DNA of 64,000 nucleotides. Origin: Diplosphaera chodatii (taxonomy: Eukaryota; Chlorophyta; Trebouxiophyceae; Prasiolales; Stichococcaceae). The notes below the pieces were generated by a model. That model saw nothing but the letters and a program-made list of their open reading frames with translations, was not told the DNA's origin and ran no database searches. Below, piece by piece: positions 45,001 to 55,785 of the stretch. The stretch is from assembly GCA_032358165.1 (NCBI GenBank), contig JAALGY010000052.1:744001-808000 (forward strand), given 5' to 3'. Position 1 is the first letter of the stretch; the number at the start of each line of letters is the position of its first letter. The position numbers and the translations under genes were made by a program.

Positions 45001-47845
45001 GAGGTTGAGGCGTGAGGACAGGACGTGCGTGATGCCGCTCTCGTCGGTAGTCTTGCATTCCAGCACCGCAGTGAACACCGAGTGCGAGCGGCTGGACTCG
45101 CTGTTCATCATCGTCTCCCCGATCTTGCGGTTCAGCTGCCCCTGCTCCAGCAGCGCCGCCACCTCCGACACTGCAAGGGTCGTCACACATACAGCTGTTA
45201 AGGCTTGCTGCCGGGTCATGTTGCCATTGCTGACATCGGCTGCAGGGCCTCCCATGACCTCTGGGAACCATGCAGTAAAACAACCACATGTTCAGCAGGA
45301 TGTCTAGGGGCAGGTGGCACACTGTTGTGGACGACGTGCGATGACAGGTTCTCGACGAAGATGCCCTTCTTCACATCCTCGCGGATCAGCAGGTGTGTGG
45401 CCTCTGGGTTCAGCAGATCCGTGAGGACCTGCAGGCGCGGGACACCGTGCGAATCAAGTAGGAAGACTACCATTCAGCTATCAACAAGTGGACAGCCAGC
45501 TGGCTCTGCGCCTCACCTCGTTGTATATCTCAAGGAAAGAGCAGCGAATGCTGACCTCCCGCTGGGCACCCGCCTGCAGTTGGCGAACCAACATCAGCAT
45601 GCTTGAGTGCACCACGAGCAGGGGGTCACTGTAGGAGATTGAGCCCACGTATACAGTGTCGTGTCAAGGACGGCACAGCTTTTTGGTTGTTTCTGGCGAC
45701 ACGAAGCGGCATGAACTCCCTACTTCAGTCTGCTCCGCCATCTGGGTCAGCCGGGTGAAGATGTCGTCAAAGACACGTGGAATGAGGCCTCGCAGCTGCC
45801 GCACATCCGCAGCAGCACCATTAAGCTCAGGCTCGAAACCGGTGCCCAGCATAGTGTACCTACACCACAGTGCATCATGAAATGCCGGTCAGATATCACA
45901 GTGATCTTGTAGATGAGTTCGACAGGGGTACAAACAGGCAGGCGCCTCACGTACAGAACTTACGTCTTGCCGGCGCCCGTCTGACCGTATGCAAATATGC
46001 AGGAGTTGAAGCCGTTCAGGCAGTTGTCCACAATCGGCCGACCAGCGACTGCAGCGCCATGTGCACCAAGTCTCAGGGCACCAGCTCGGCGTCCGGAGTG
46101 CTCATGCACCTCAATGGCCATGGCGTGTACATACATTGTACAGGCGTGCAGCTCACCCTCGTACAGGGCCTCCTGTGTGAAGCTCTCGCTGGCGACGCAG
46201 TCAAAGGTGTAGTTGTGGGGACTGGGTGTTGTCTCCAGGCGCAGCGACTGCGGGCCCGTCACCTCCAGGCACTTGTAGCTCCCACCTGCAGGTGAGGATA
46301 CGCATGTCAGTCTCACAGCAGACTGCCCCGTGGCTGGAGTGCCAACACCTCTCCAGGGGCAAGGCAGGCGTAAAGCAGCCAGCCCCTGCGCATGGCGGCA
46401 CGACCACGCACCCAGCTCGATCTCCCGCTGGTTGACGGGGCGCGTGCGCACAAACACCTTGACGTTGTCTGTCTCACTGTCAGGGAGGGGCTCGTCATCC
46501 GGCAGCTCCAACCGCTTGGGCATGATGCCCCCCCTGCCGCGCCACAGCACAGCAGCGTTTGGAGCGTGTCACATGCATTGGTAAGGCAAATGCATGCCCA
46601 CTCTGCCACGAAGTGAGACTGAATGAATTGCTACACATGGTGAGGGTGCAGCAGAGAGAGCAGCAGTGGCGGCAGGCGGAGCAGCAGCAGCAGCACTGGC
46701 CGGCGCACCTGTTGATGGGTGTACGGCTGGGGGCGCCGCCCGCTGACATGACACTGCGCGGCGGCCGTGCGGGCGTGAAACGCATCCCCGGGCTGTCGTA
46801 CTGACTGCAGGGTGCACACGAGCATCATCTTACAGCTGTATGCCCCTCAAGCTGCAACAGCACTGCTGACAAAGTGGTTGTAGCGCTTGCACAGCATCAG
46901 TCTGTGCGCCAGAAGTTGCCGCTGCGATGCCAGCAGCAAGAGGGATCTGTCCGTGCAGCATGGAATGCTGACGGACCTGCGGAAGTCGCCAGCAATGCTG
47001 GCGGGGCGCGAGGGCGGCCGGCTGGGCTGGCGGCTGGGCGAGGGCAGCATCATGCGCATGCGGCCTCCGGCGCCGCGGGCGCCGCCGCTGCCGTATGCAG
47101 CTGCAGGCGCCGTCATCGCGCTGGCATGGGTCACCCCCGTGGCCGCGGTGTTCTGGGTGCCCACGGAGTAGGCTGCTGAGTAGCCGGCGCTGGACGCGCG
47201 CGACTGCACGTCCCAGGACGGGACATGGATCGGACGCGAGACAGGCCCCGCGTCCGCCTGAGGCTGCAGCAATGCAGAGAACTTTCTTCACCACATGACG
47301 TCAAGCGAGGAAGCACCAGCCTACTTTCGTGACAGAATCCTGGAGCCCAAGTGTTGATGGGTAGTGATGAGTCACCTCTGCCTCGTGCATTGGCAGGCAT
47401 GCAACTGTGATGGCTTTGGAAACAGCAGGCTGTTTCGGTGCATGGGAGAGGTATGAGGCAAACACAAAAGAAGCACCTGGTGCCATGGATCAGCCACGCT
47501 GGCGACGTTCCTCTCCGTCAGCTCATTTGGCGCCCCGGGCTGGCCGCTCGAGTTGGGCAGGCTCGGCCGCACGGGGTGCGGCGATCCCGGCGAGTCGTCG
47601 CTGAGCGGGCTGGGCGACTTTCCTCGCTGCCGGGGCGTGATGTAGGCCGGCTCTGGCGTGGTCTGCCTCTGTGCACTGTGCCGAGATGCGGCCAGCTGGG
47701 CATCGGTTGCATTGATGGCAGGGACGCCACGCCGGGAGCCGCTCTCCTTCTGCGGGGCTGGCGATCGCGCCTCGCTGGGCGTGCGGTCCCGATCCCGGTC
47801 ACGACTGGAACGCTTGCCCTTCAGTGAGCTGAGGAAGCTCTTCAT
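39048..47845 (-). CDS. KIN12: Kinesin-12 family motor with long coiled-coil tail
   Basis: This gene of about 25 or more exons starts at ATG 47843-47845 ([20 protein letters not shown]). A basic, Ser/Pro-rich leader of about 250 residues precedes the motor: [30 protein letters not shown] (P-loop), [54 protein letters not shown] (switch I), LNLVDLAG joined to [19 protein letters not shown] (switch II), [11 protein letters not shown] and [20 protein letters not shown]. The N-terminal extension and GLIPRVF fit kinesin-12 (KIF15/PAKRP/POK), which acts on spindle or division-plane microtubules. The tail is a long heptad-rich coiled coil ([32 protein letters not shown]), ending [16 protein letters not shown] and a Ser-rich end with TGA. 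One oddity is that INVSL replaces the near-invariant INKSL after switch II. Confidence 0.9.
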
Positions 47846-48514
47846 GCTGCTGTGAGCGCCTGTCCCGCCCTGAGTGGGCTGGAGTGCTGCACCTTATTCT
47901 CTCATCGGCATGAGTGTGTAAATGGGCGCGGCGCTTGCTCACGTTGCATTACTGAGCACCGAAGCCAAGGAACAAGCTCTGCCTTGGTAGCACGAGAGAT
48001 CAACTCGGCATAACAACAGCCAGCGGATGTCATATGCGACTATTTCAAATCGAAGCGCCGCAAGTTTGCGCAGCGGCCGCGACAACAGCTGTACGCAGAT
48101 GACAAGTCGTATGCAGCCGCGACGTTGCAACAGTCATTGCATCTCGGCATCTGCTCGAGGCGATCAGCAGCCGTGAGGCAGAGCATCCCTGGTTATCAAC
48201 CCTGATCAGCCAGAAGCGCGGGAGCGCTCCGAGAGAAGGACAGATGGCTCACAAATGTTGCACATACGCAACGTGTGCCACCAGCCCACAATGCGCTGTC
48301 GAAGGCTTTGACGCGTGATAGGCGTGCTGGGTGATCTGTGTTACCCGCTGCAACGTTTCGGACTGAACTGTAATATTGAGCATAGAAGTGCGCAAGCCCC
48401 ACAGTTTGAAATTGACAACAGCGTGCGCTTCAGCATGCCCTGATTGCACACTGAACTGGTACCGTCAAGCAGCTTGAGTACTGGCTGCAGCTTAGCGCAC
48501 TGCCTGATCACAAA
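47846..48514. promoter_or_regulatory. Divergent promoter region, kinesin-12 / coiled-coil gene
   Basis: This region of 669 bases lies between divergent start codons. It is moderately AT-rich and has no coding exon that I can support. Confidence 0.5.
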
Positions 48515-51500
48515 ATGTCGGGAGACTGTCTCGAGGCTGAAGAGTTATCGTGCAGCTCTCGGCTGGTGCCGCTGGCAGACTTCCCATTCACAGATAGCGT
48601 GCAGACGTCTTCACATGAGCTGCAACTCCCTAAAGACAAACGCCATGCGGGCGAAACACCCGATCAGCAAATGCAGCTCCGCCAGCCGACGCCAACTGTG
48701 CAATCAGTAGGCCGCGGCAGCCTCGGCAGGTCGCAGCACCAGGCAGACGACGTTGTTGGGCCGTCCGCATGTCCAAAAGCTGGCAGCAGCCCGGCGCAGA
48801 GCCCTGTGTACCAGCTGCATGCCGACGGCAGCGACGCGGCTCAGCCTGCAAAGCTGCCGCAGCTGAAGCATATTTGTGCGGCGCCTCATGTGATCTTGGC
48901 AGATGCCCAGGCAAAAAGCGTAGCACAGCCAGCGCAGGGGCTGCGGCCCACCAGCGCCTTGCGGCTGGAGGCTCGTCTGGCAGCTGCGCAGCAGAATGGC
49001 GCAGCGAATGGCTTCGCACCGCACGATGACAACATGAAGACGCCAACCTCGGCATCTACAGCGGCGGATCAATCGCAGCCCTCGTCAGCTTCGCCGGCAG
49101 GCATGAATGTCCACAAGCTCATGGCGGCAGCGAGAGCTGCACGCCAGCTTGAGGCGGAGGTGCAGCGTCTGGAAGCAGAGCGCCATTCGCTGCAGGGCCG
49201 CCTGGCTGTCGAGGCTGCCGAGCATCAGCGCTGCAACGCAGCACTCAATGATGCGCACGCAGCACAAAACAGGTGCCCTTTCAAACTGGGATCACGGCTA
49301 CTGTGTTTGTAACAAGAGCGCCTGCCGAACTACATGGATGGACTGTGGTGAACTCCATCATGTCTTGACAGCACAGCTTCTGCTCTCTCACAGGATGGCA
49401 GACAAGATGGAACAGCTGCACGTGCTGCTGCAGAGTGCGCAGGCAGAACAGCAGCGCTCCTCTGCTGAGGCACAGGAAGTCCGGGCAACAAATGACCGGC
49501 TGAATGCTGAGCTGCAGCAGCTGCAAGACAGGCTGCAGATGGGTAGTGGCATGCAGCAGCAGACAGCAGCAGAGCTGCAGGAGCTCCGGAGCAGCAATGA
49601 CAGCCTGAGGCAGCAACTTCAGGTGGTCATCGGGTGTAAGATCACATCTGTTGCTGGTACTCCACCATGCAAAGCTGCGATGCCAGGTTGTCCAGCTGAA
49701 GGCTCACGTTCCTGTCTGAATGGACAGGAGGTGCAAGCGGCACAGCAGGCCACTGCGTCGGACGCAGCTGACATGCGTACGGCATCCACAGCAGCGGAGG
49801 CGGAGATCGCCCGCCTGAACAAGGCCGGCAAGGCCCTCTGCACGGAGATGAATGCGCTGCAGGTACTGCAAACTGCAGCCGTCTTCTGCTGCTGTCATGT
49901 TTCCTGTCCAGTGCTCACAAGACATTACTAGTCCTACTTACCACCTTGGGCCACCACTGCAGGAGCAGCTAACAGCGTCACGAGGGGATGCGCAAGCGGC
50001 GCACATGAAGCTGGAAGCAGAAGTGTGCATTTTCTCCGCTGCATGTATCTGCTCATGCCTTCACAAGGTCTTGCTACAGCGACATCAGCTAGACTCTTGA
50101 TGCCTTCCTGGGTAGTCTGGGTCATGTGTCAATGCATGAGCTCAAGTAACACACACGCTCATAGGTGCGGAGGGCTCACGAGGCCCACGCTGAGGTGGAT
50201 GAAGCAACCAACGCCGTGCATCGGTTACAGCAGGAGCTAGCCTTTGCCCGTCAGCGGTACGATCATTCAGATGGTTGTCACTGTTATGTAATGTAATCGC
50301 GCACAGGCACGGCCTCAGAGAGTGCTAAGCTGAGTGCGTTCTGGTGCTCATGATTGGCACACTGTCCTAGCCTGGAGTCCTGGCTGGTGACAAGACACAG
50401 TAGGTTCTATGCTCATTTGCAGGGCGGAGGAAGCTGCTCAGCAAGGGCAGGGGCTGCACGGCGCGGCGGGGCAGCTGCGGGACGAGAACGGCCGGCTCGC
50501 CTCGCAGCTCTCACACCTGCGGGCGCAGCTGGACCGAGCCACCTCAGAGCTCCACACCAAGTCGGCCGGTGAGCAGCACTGCTGCTCGCCTCCCTCGCCT
50601 CCTGATGTTTCACACTGGTTACCACTCTGGCTGCAGGGAGATGCAGCTGCTGACAGGCGAGTGCGGTCTGATGCCCCTCCCATATCATCGTCCATGCCTG
50701 CTCTTCCATGCCTGTAGAGGCGGCAGGGCTGGCGAGGAACCTTGCGGAGGCGGAGGCTGTGGCAGATGCAGCGACGCGCGAGTCTGTGGCCGCACGCCGT
50801 CGCATCGCCGACCTGGAGCGGCACGCCGCGACACTGCAGGCGCAGGCAGCGGCGGCGCAAGAGGAAGCCGCTGACCTCCGTGCCCGCTGCAGGTGCCTAT
50901 TGCAGTTTCAGGCTGGATCCAGCGTAGCAAGTGCAATCAGGCAGAGGTGACAGAAAAGCTCAGGCTGAGGGCTAGGGCTCGGGCCTGATGCAGAGTTGTG
51001 CTGGCTTAGCAGACCCAGCTGGCCCAGATGGCTGGGTCAGCTGCCCTGATGGAATACTATGCCAAGGCAGTCCCTGACACGCCACCGACATCCGTCAAGC
51101 AGCCAGCAGAACTTGACGCTGTGTTGACCTGGTGTACCGCAGGCGTCTGGAGCGTGCCAGCTACTCTGGCATGGAAGCATCGCCAGCAGGCAGCGCAGCC
51201 TCGGGCGGTCCGCCTACGGATGTCCAGCCTGTATACAGCAGCAGTGGCAAAGCGGCACAGCACCTTGCTGCACCTGCAACGCCCAGTCCCCACGAGATTG
51301 GCAGGTCCGGGACCAACCTCACTCATGTGTGCACCAGCTCACATCAGATTTGCTTTGCAGTGCATGTCCCTGATGTACCCTCCCAAGCCACATGTACACG
51401 GAGCACGACATGATGGTTCTCCTGCAGGCGCAGCTTCAGGAACTCTGGCGACGGCTCGCTGTACAATCTGCCACCCCAGCATGCGGACGCCTCACGGCCC

Positions 51501-52335
51501 CTGACGCCCGAGCAGGTTCGCCATCACCATGAGCGGATGGTGCCACAAGAGCCTCAGCTTGAATACCAGCAGCCCACGCAGCAGCAGCCTGGCAGGTATG
51601 ACCTGGCGCAGGGCTCAGCACCGCACAGGCAACAGCGACGCACAGACGACGGTGTACTGTCGCCGCAGCAGCAGCGGCCCCTACAGCCTATGCAGCAGCT
51701 GCGCACGCCGCCGCAGCAGTCAGTGGCAGCATCACCCGCACGGGCAGAGGCAGAGGACTTCTTCATGCAGCGCGGTGCGCGACGGGCAGCAGTCGAGGGC
51801 AGCAGCGATGCCAAGCAGCCTGGGAGCCGGCCCTTCGGCACTGAGCAGAGCCTGGAGGTGGGTGGTGAACCTCGGCATGCAGGGGTGCCAGGCTGCGGAC
51901 AGCAGCAGCTGTGACAGGCTAGGGGCCTGTAGTTATTAAAGCAGTTGTACAGTCGCTGCTGGGTTGGTGCAGGAGCTGATGCAGCAGACGAAGGAGCATG
52001 AGGATGAACTGATGCGGCTCATGCTTGAGCGGAATGAGCTGAGCTGCGAGTATGCCAAAATGCCGGCGCATGGTGGTCGCACCTTGGCAGATCGCCGTCG
52101 CAAGGTAACCAGGCTAGTTGTGGGCATCACATCGTTGCAGTGAATAACATGCGAGCTCCATGCAAGCAAGCATCCTGCACCGCCTCAAGAATCTAGGAGA
52201 TCAAAACTGCAGGTTGTGGTGGTTGCACATCCACCTTCTGTTTATGTGCAGGCACACCTGGAGGCGCGGCTAGAGGCTATAGACCACGCGGCATCTGCGC
52301 TGCGACTACACCTCAAGCGCCTGGGCGCTGCATAA
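48515..52335 (+). CDS. Coiled-coil protein with enkurin-like C-terminal segment
   Basis: A multi-exon gene from ATG 48515 (MSGDCLEAEELSCSSRLVPL). The first 200 residues are Ser/Gln/Ala-rich and unstructured. From AGMNVHKLMAAARAARQLEA the protein is a long heptad coiled coil across several exons (AEVQRLEAERHSLQGRLAVE; ATNDRLNAELQQLQDRLQ; GQLRDENGRLASQLSHLRAQ; RRRIADLERHAATLQAQAAA). A Gln/Pro-rich segment follows (RPLTPEQVRHHHERM; LSPQQQRPLQPMQQLRTPPQ). The end is ELMRLMLERNELSCEYAKMP, then RTLADRRRK joined to AHLEARLEAIDHAASALRLH, ending LKRLGAA and TAA. The Y-x-K-x-P followed by RRRK-x-x-LE-x-x-L resembles the spacing in enkurin-type ciliary and cytoskeletal proteins. A cytoskeletal or basal-body role is inferred only. 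Its divergent neighbour is kinesin-12. Confidence 0.65.
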
Positions 52336-52853
52336 ATGCCTTCCGGACATAACCTAGCTATGAAGTGCAGCATTGCATCTCAGATCCTTTGGTATTGTAG
52401 GTCGCCGCTGCTAGCAATGCGGTGCAACAGTCACCTCATTAGCACCGAGTTGGCAGACTCTCATTGTTGAACCCCTCGAGTGTCCATACCTTTTACGTGC
52501 TGATAACACTGTAGTCTGGAGGGTGTATGTTTGCAGCAACTATGGTGTAATGTTAGGCATGCGCTCAGGGCTTTGGGTGGAGAGTATGACATCTGTGCCA
52601 GGTCAGCAATGCAGCACCTCGCACCCAGCAACACACTCGGCCCGCGCGCATTCCCTTACGGACTGCACGGTATAGTTGCAAAAGCTACGTCGTCACGTGC
52701 GTCTTGCAGCCGTGCGCGTGCCACAGATACAGCCAAACGCTGGCCAGTCAACCTGGTGCTGCAACAGGACAGGCAAGCAACCCGAGTCGGTGTTCTGAGC
52801 CCGCGCGACCCGGTGATCTGGTGCTTCGCAGCTTACGTACAATCAGACGCAGC
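52336..52853. other. Gap between coiled-coil gene and E2 gene
   Basis: About 520 bases hold the 3' UTR of the coiled-coil gene and the promoter of the E2 gene. A TGTAA occurs near 52545. An open frame runs on upstream of the E2 start but has no ATG matching the family, so I read it as 5' UTR. Confidence 0.5.
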
Positions 52854-53408
52854 ATGGCGAGTCCAGGGAAGCGGCGTGAGATGGACCTCATGAAGCTCAT
52901 GATGAGCGACTGGAAGGTGGACCTCGTGAACGACAGCGTCTGCGAGTTCACAGTGCTCTTCAAGGGCCCTCCAGACAGCCCATATGAGGGCGGCCACTGG
53001 AAGGTGCATGTGGAGCTCCCGGAGGCGTACCCCTATAAATCGCCGTCCATTGGCTTCGAGAACCGCATCTACCATCCCAACGTGGACGAGATGGCTGGCT
53101 CCGTGTGCCTGGACGTCATCAATCAGACGTGGAGCCCCATGTTTGATCTCGTGAACGTCTTCGAGGTTTTCCTGCCGCAGCTGCTGCTGTACCCTAACCC
53201 GACAGACCCCCTCAATGGCGAGGCAGCTGCGCTGCTCATGCGGGAACCCGAGGCTTATAACCTCAAAGTGAAGGAGTATGTGAAAAAGTATGCAAAGGCA
53301 GATGACATTGCGAAGCATGGCGGCTCTGATGGCAGCGGTAGCGATGATGATGCAGCATTCCTATCGTCCAGCGACGACGAGGACACACCAGGTCATCTAG
53401 ATCGGTGA
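52854..53408 (+). CDS. UBE2H: Ubiquitin-conjugating enzyme E2, UBE2H/UBC8 type
   Basis: This single-exon gene encodes 184 residues from [20 protein letters not shown]. The UBC fold is complete: [40 protein letters not shown], then the active-site region [20 protein letters not shown] with catalytic Cys85, and [20 protein letters not shown]. The HPN motif is intact. After the last helix ([13 protein letters not shown]) comes an acidic, Ser/Asp-rich tail ([20 protein letters not shown]), typical of the UBE2H/UBC8 class, which ubiquitinates histones in vitro and FBPase or GID substrates in yeast. The ATG matches family starts, and upstream in-frame codons are taken as UTR. Confidence 0.95.
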   Translation: MASPGKRREMDLMKLMMSDWKVDLVNDSVCEFTVLFKGPPDSPYEGGHWKVHVELPEAYPYKSPSIGFENRIYHPNVDEMAGSVCLDVINQTWSPMFDLVNVFEVFLPQLLLYPNPTDPLNGEAAALLMREPEAYNLKVKEYVKKYAKADDIAKHGGSDGSGSDDDAAFLSSSDDEDTPGHLDR

Positions 53409-53862
53409 TTGACGACAACTGCTGTCTACGAGCAGCTACATGCGGCGCAGTCGCCTTGTACATGTGATGTATTGTGCTTTTGCGGCAGAATGGACAGCAT
53501 CTCCAGCGGTGGCATGCCCTGCCAGGACGCCAGCATGATCCAGCAAGTCGCCGCCCTTCGTTTGTACGTTGAGAACTCTACAGATAGTGCAGGCTGGGAT
53601 TGACTTGGCCCTGACTACATTCCTTGTAGTGCTTCATTTTGCCTTGTAGTTGGGACTCCCGAAACAGTCCATAAATTCGTCCACGTCGAGCGACATGGCC
53701 AAAGTCGCCCCAGCCAACGGCATCCTGATGTTTACCAAGCGAAACCAGCCCCTGCTGCAACAGACAAGCAGTGCTGCAATGCAGATGAGGCTGCTTGCAA
53801 TCTCCGGGTGAAGTGATTGTCTCACTCGCTCGCGAGGCTTGCGGAGCGTATGTTGTGTGCCT
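53409..53862. other. Gap between convergent E2 and ankyrin genes
   Basis: About 450 bases of 3' UTR sequence. A minus-strand frame ending ...FMDCFGSPNYKAK (stop at 53634) is open, but the ankyrin gene already has a good stop upstream, so I do not include it. Confidence 0.45.
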
Positions 53863-55136
53863 TCAAGGATGTTCCAGCGGATTTTGGTAGCTGCCACGCT
53901 CCCGCAGGAAGTCGGGCGCTGCCGGGTTGTATGACTGTCGTGGTGAGCGCTGCCCCAGCGCGATCGGGCCACTGCCATACTTCGTTGCGCCATAATGCAG
54001 CAGTACGTCCTGCGTCACAAAACCGTGTGCTGGGTGGTTTCGGAAACGCATGCTTGCGGTATCATACTAGTCCGCTGCCATGGAAGCAGCCGACCTCCAC
54101 GAGTCAGCGCAGCAGAGCACATCACTGCTTGCAACGCAAACATAGCGCCAGCCCACGTATATGGTGCTGCGAGGACTATGATGCACTGTGAGTGCGACTA
54201 CCTCGGGGTAGATGCCCTTCTCCTCGGTTGCACCGTACTTGCCCTTAGCTTTGCAGTAGCTCAGCGGCGTCCAGCCCTTTGGCGACACGGCGTCCAGATC
54301 GGCGCCGAACTCCTGGAGTCACAAAACGTCTCTTTCAACGTCTGCTTTAACTGCAGGTGCTTTCAGGGTGCGTTGTCATGCAAGTCATCTACTGGTAGAG
54401 GGCATAAACCATGTTGACAGGACGCAGCACTGTATGAATTCAGTCTGCCATCCATGTGCAAAGCAGCCACATCATAGACTTGAGTCACCTTGCAAAGCTT
54501 GATGGTCTCCACGCCACCGTCGATGGCCCAGAAAAGCGTCAGATCCCCACCGTCATTCACAAAGTTGGGGTCAGCGCCGGCACGCAGCAGCGCCTTGGCG
54601 CACTCAAGCCGGCCTCGGTGCAGCGCCACCATCAGTGGCGTGTACCCCTCTGCATGAGTTCACTCACTTTTTCTTGAGCATGGCATACTCGTGCCGGCAC
54701 ATGCACGTGAACAGCAGTGGCACAAGCAAGCTGGATGGCGGGCTGTTGCAAACATGATATTCTCTGTTCAAGGCGACAAACATTTTCGAATGAGATTCCT
54801 TCGACTTTATGATAAGTGTTTCATAAGCAGCAACATCCTGGCAGTGAGGAGGCACGCCACGCATGCTGCATTGTGCAGCCGCGCACCCTGCGACTGGTAC
54901 GCCCTGCCGAACACGAACGCGACGTCCGCGCCCTCGTCTATCTTCTCGTAGACCTTCCGCACATCATTCTTGACGATCGCGTTGTACAGCTCCTCGGTTG
55001 CGCGGTTTGCCTTCACGATGCCGTCGCCGATCGCCTCGGGGTCATAGTCAGGGTGGTGCGCCCCGCGCCCACCGTCCCACTGTGCCTCGTAAGCATCGTC
55101 CGCCTCCTTCTGCCGCTTCTTCATGATCTCTTCCAT
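53863..55136 (-). CDS. Ankyrin-repeat protein, 222 aa
   Basis: Four exons splice in phase: 55136-54887, 54649-54489, 54312-54202 and 54009-53863, giving 222 residues. The N terminus MEEIMKKRQKEADDAYEAQW is charged and helical. Ankyrin repeats follow: TEELYNAIVKNDVRKVYEKI; EGYTPLMVALHRGRLECAKA with LLRAGADPNFVNDGGDLTL; FWAIDGGVETIKLC; and EFGADLDAVSPKGWTPLSYC, then DVLLHYGATKYGSG. The tail SYNPAAPDFLRERGSYQNPL looks conserved. Ankyrin repeats mediate protein-protein contacts; no partner can be deduced. It is divergent from ATG4, 649 bases away, and convergent with the E2 gene. Confidence 0.85.
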
Positions 55137-55785
55137 GGCTGCGGGCGGTCTGCGTGCGCAGCGGCGGCGGTACCGGCCGAAGTGGCGACTGCGGAGCTTC
55201 CGGCAGTTTACCGCGCGCCGGGAGCTCGGTGTCAGACGATTCGATCGCCAATGGCAGCCGCGTGATGTACGCTCAGGACCTCATTGACTGCCTCAACTGT
55301 GCTGTGTCTTCGTGGCAGGCCCCTTGGCATGCCAGACGTCGGTCCGTTTGCGCAAGTAGCACCCCCCGTGGTGTGTCACTGTACAACCCTGCCATGGCCG
55401 AGTCACTTTCGTTCTGGCCCGCGCTGCAGATGTTTGCAGGCCTGCTGCAATGACAAGAGCTTGTAGCGATGAAAGGCTCTGCAGCCGATGCTACCGTTCC
55501 ATGCCCTTCTAGGGTGCTGACGTTGCTACAGCCCAGTCGACTGCAGGATCCTTGACACGGTGTGCCCTCGTGTCGAAGTCGGGTTCAGTTGCTGCGTGTG
55601 GCAAGCAAGCGTCCGCACAGCTCGAATATCGCGAGAGCCGGGGCGTCACAATGCGTGCAAGGTGTGATCGTCGAAGGTGATCACGTCAGCCAGAGGCACG
55701 CCACTTTGCCTGCTGCTGGTACAGACGTGACTCTCGTGGCGGGAGTACACAGCATGCGCTGGGCCGTCACCAGCTGCAAGGTCAG
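55137..55785. promoter_or_regulatory. Divergent promoter region, ankyrin gene / ATG4
   Basis: Between the two divergent starts I find no supported exon. The plus-strand frame from 55154 (VMRSGGGTGR-like, Gly/Ser-rich) is antisense to the promoter side of the ankyrin gene and has no start context. Confidence 0.45.

Noticed and set aside
48170..48480. Possible small exons in the kinesin-12/coiled-coil promoter region
   Set aside because: Frames are short, with no acceptor or donor pairs that join to either gene in phase.
53634..53760. Extra 3' exon for the ankyrin gene (frame ending FGSPNYKAK)
   Set aside because: The preceding exon already ends with a stop at 53863 after a conserved-looking tail, and no donor is needed to explain it.
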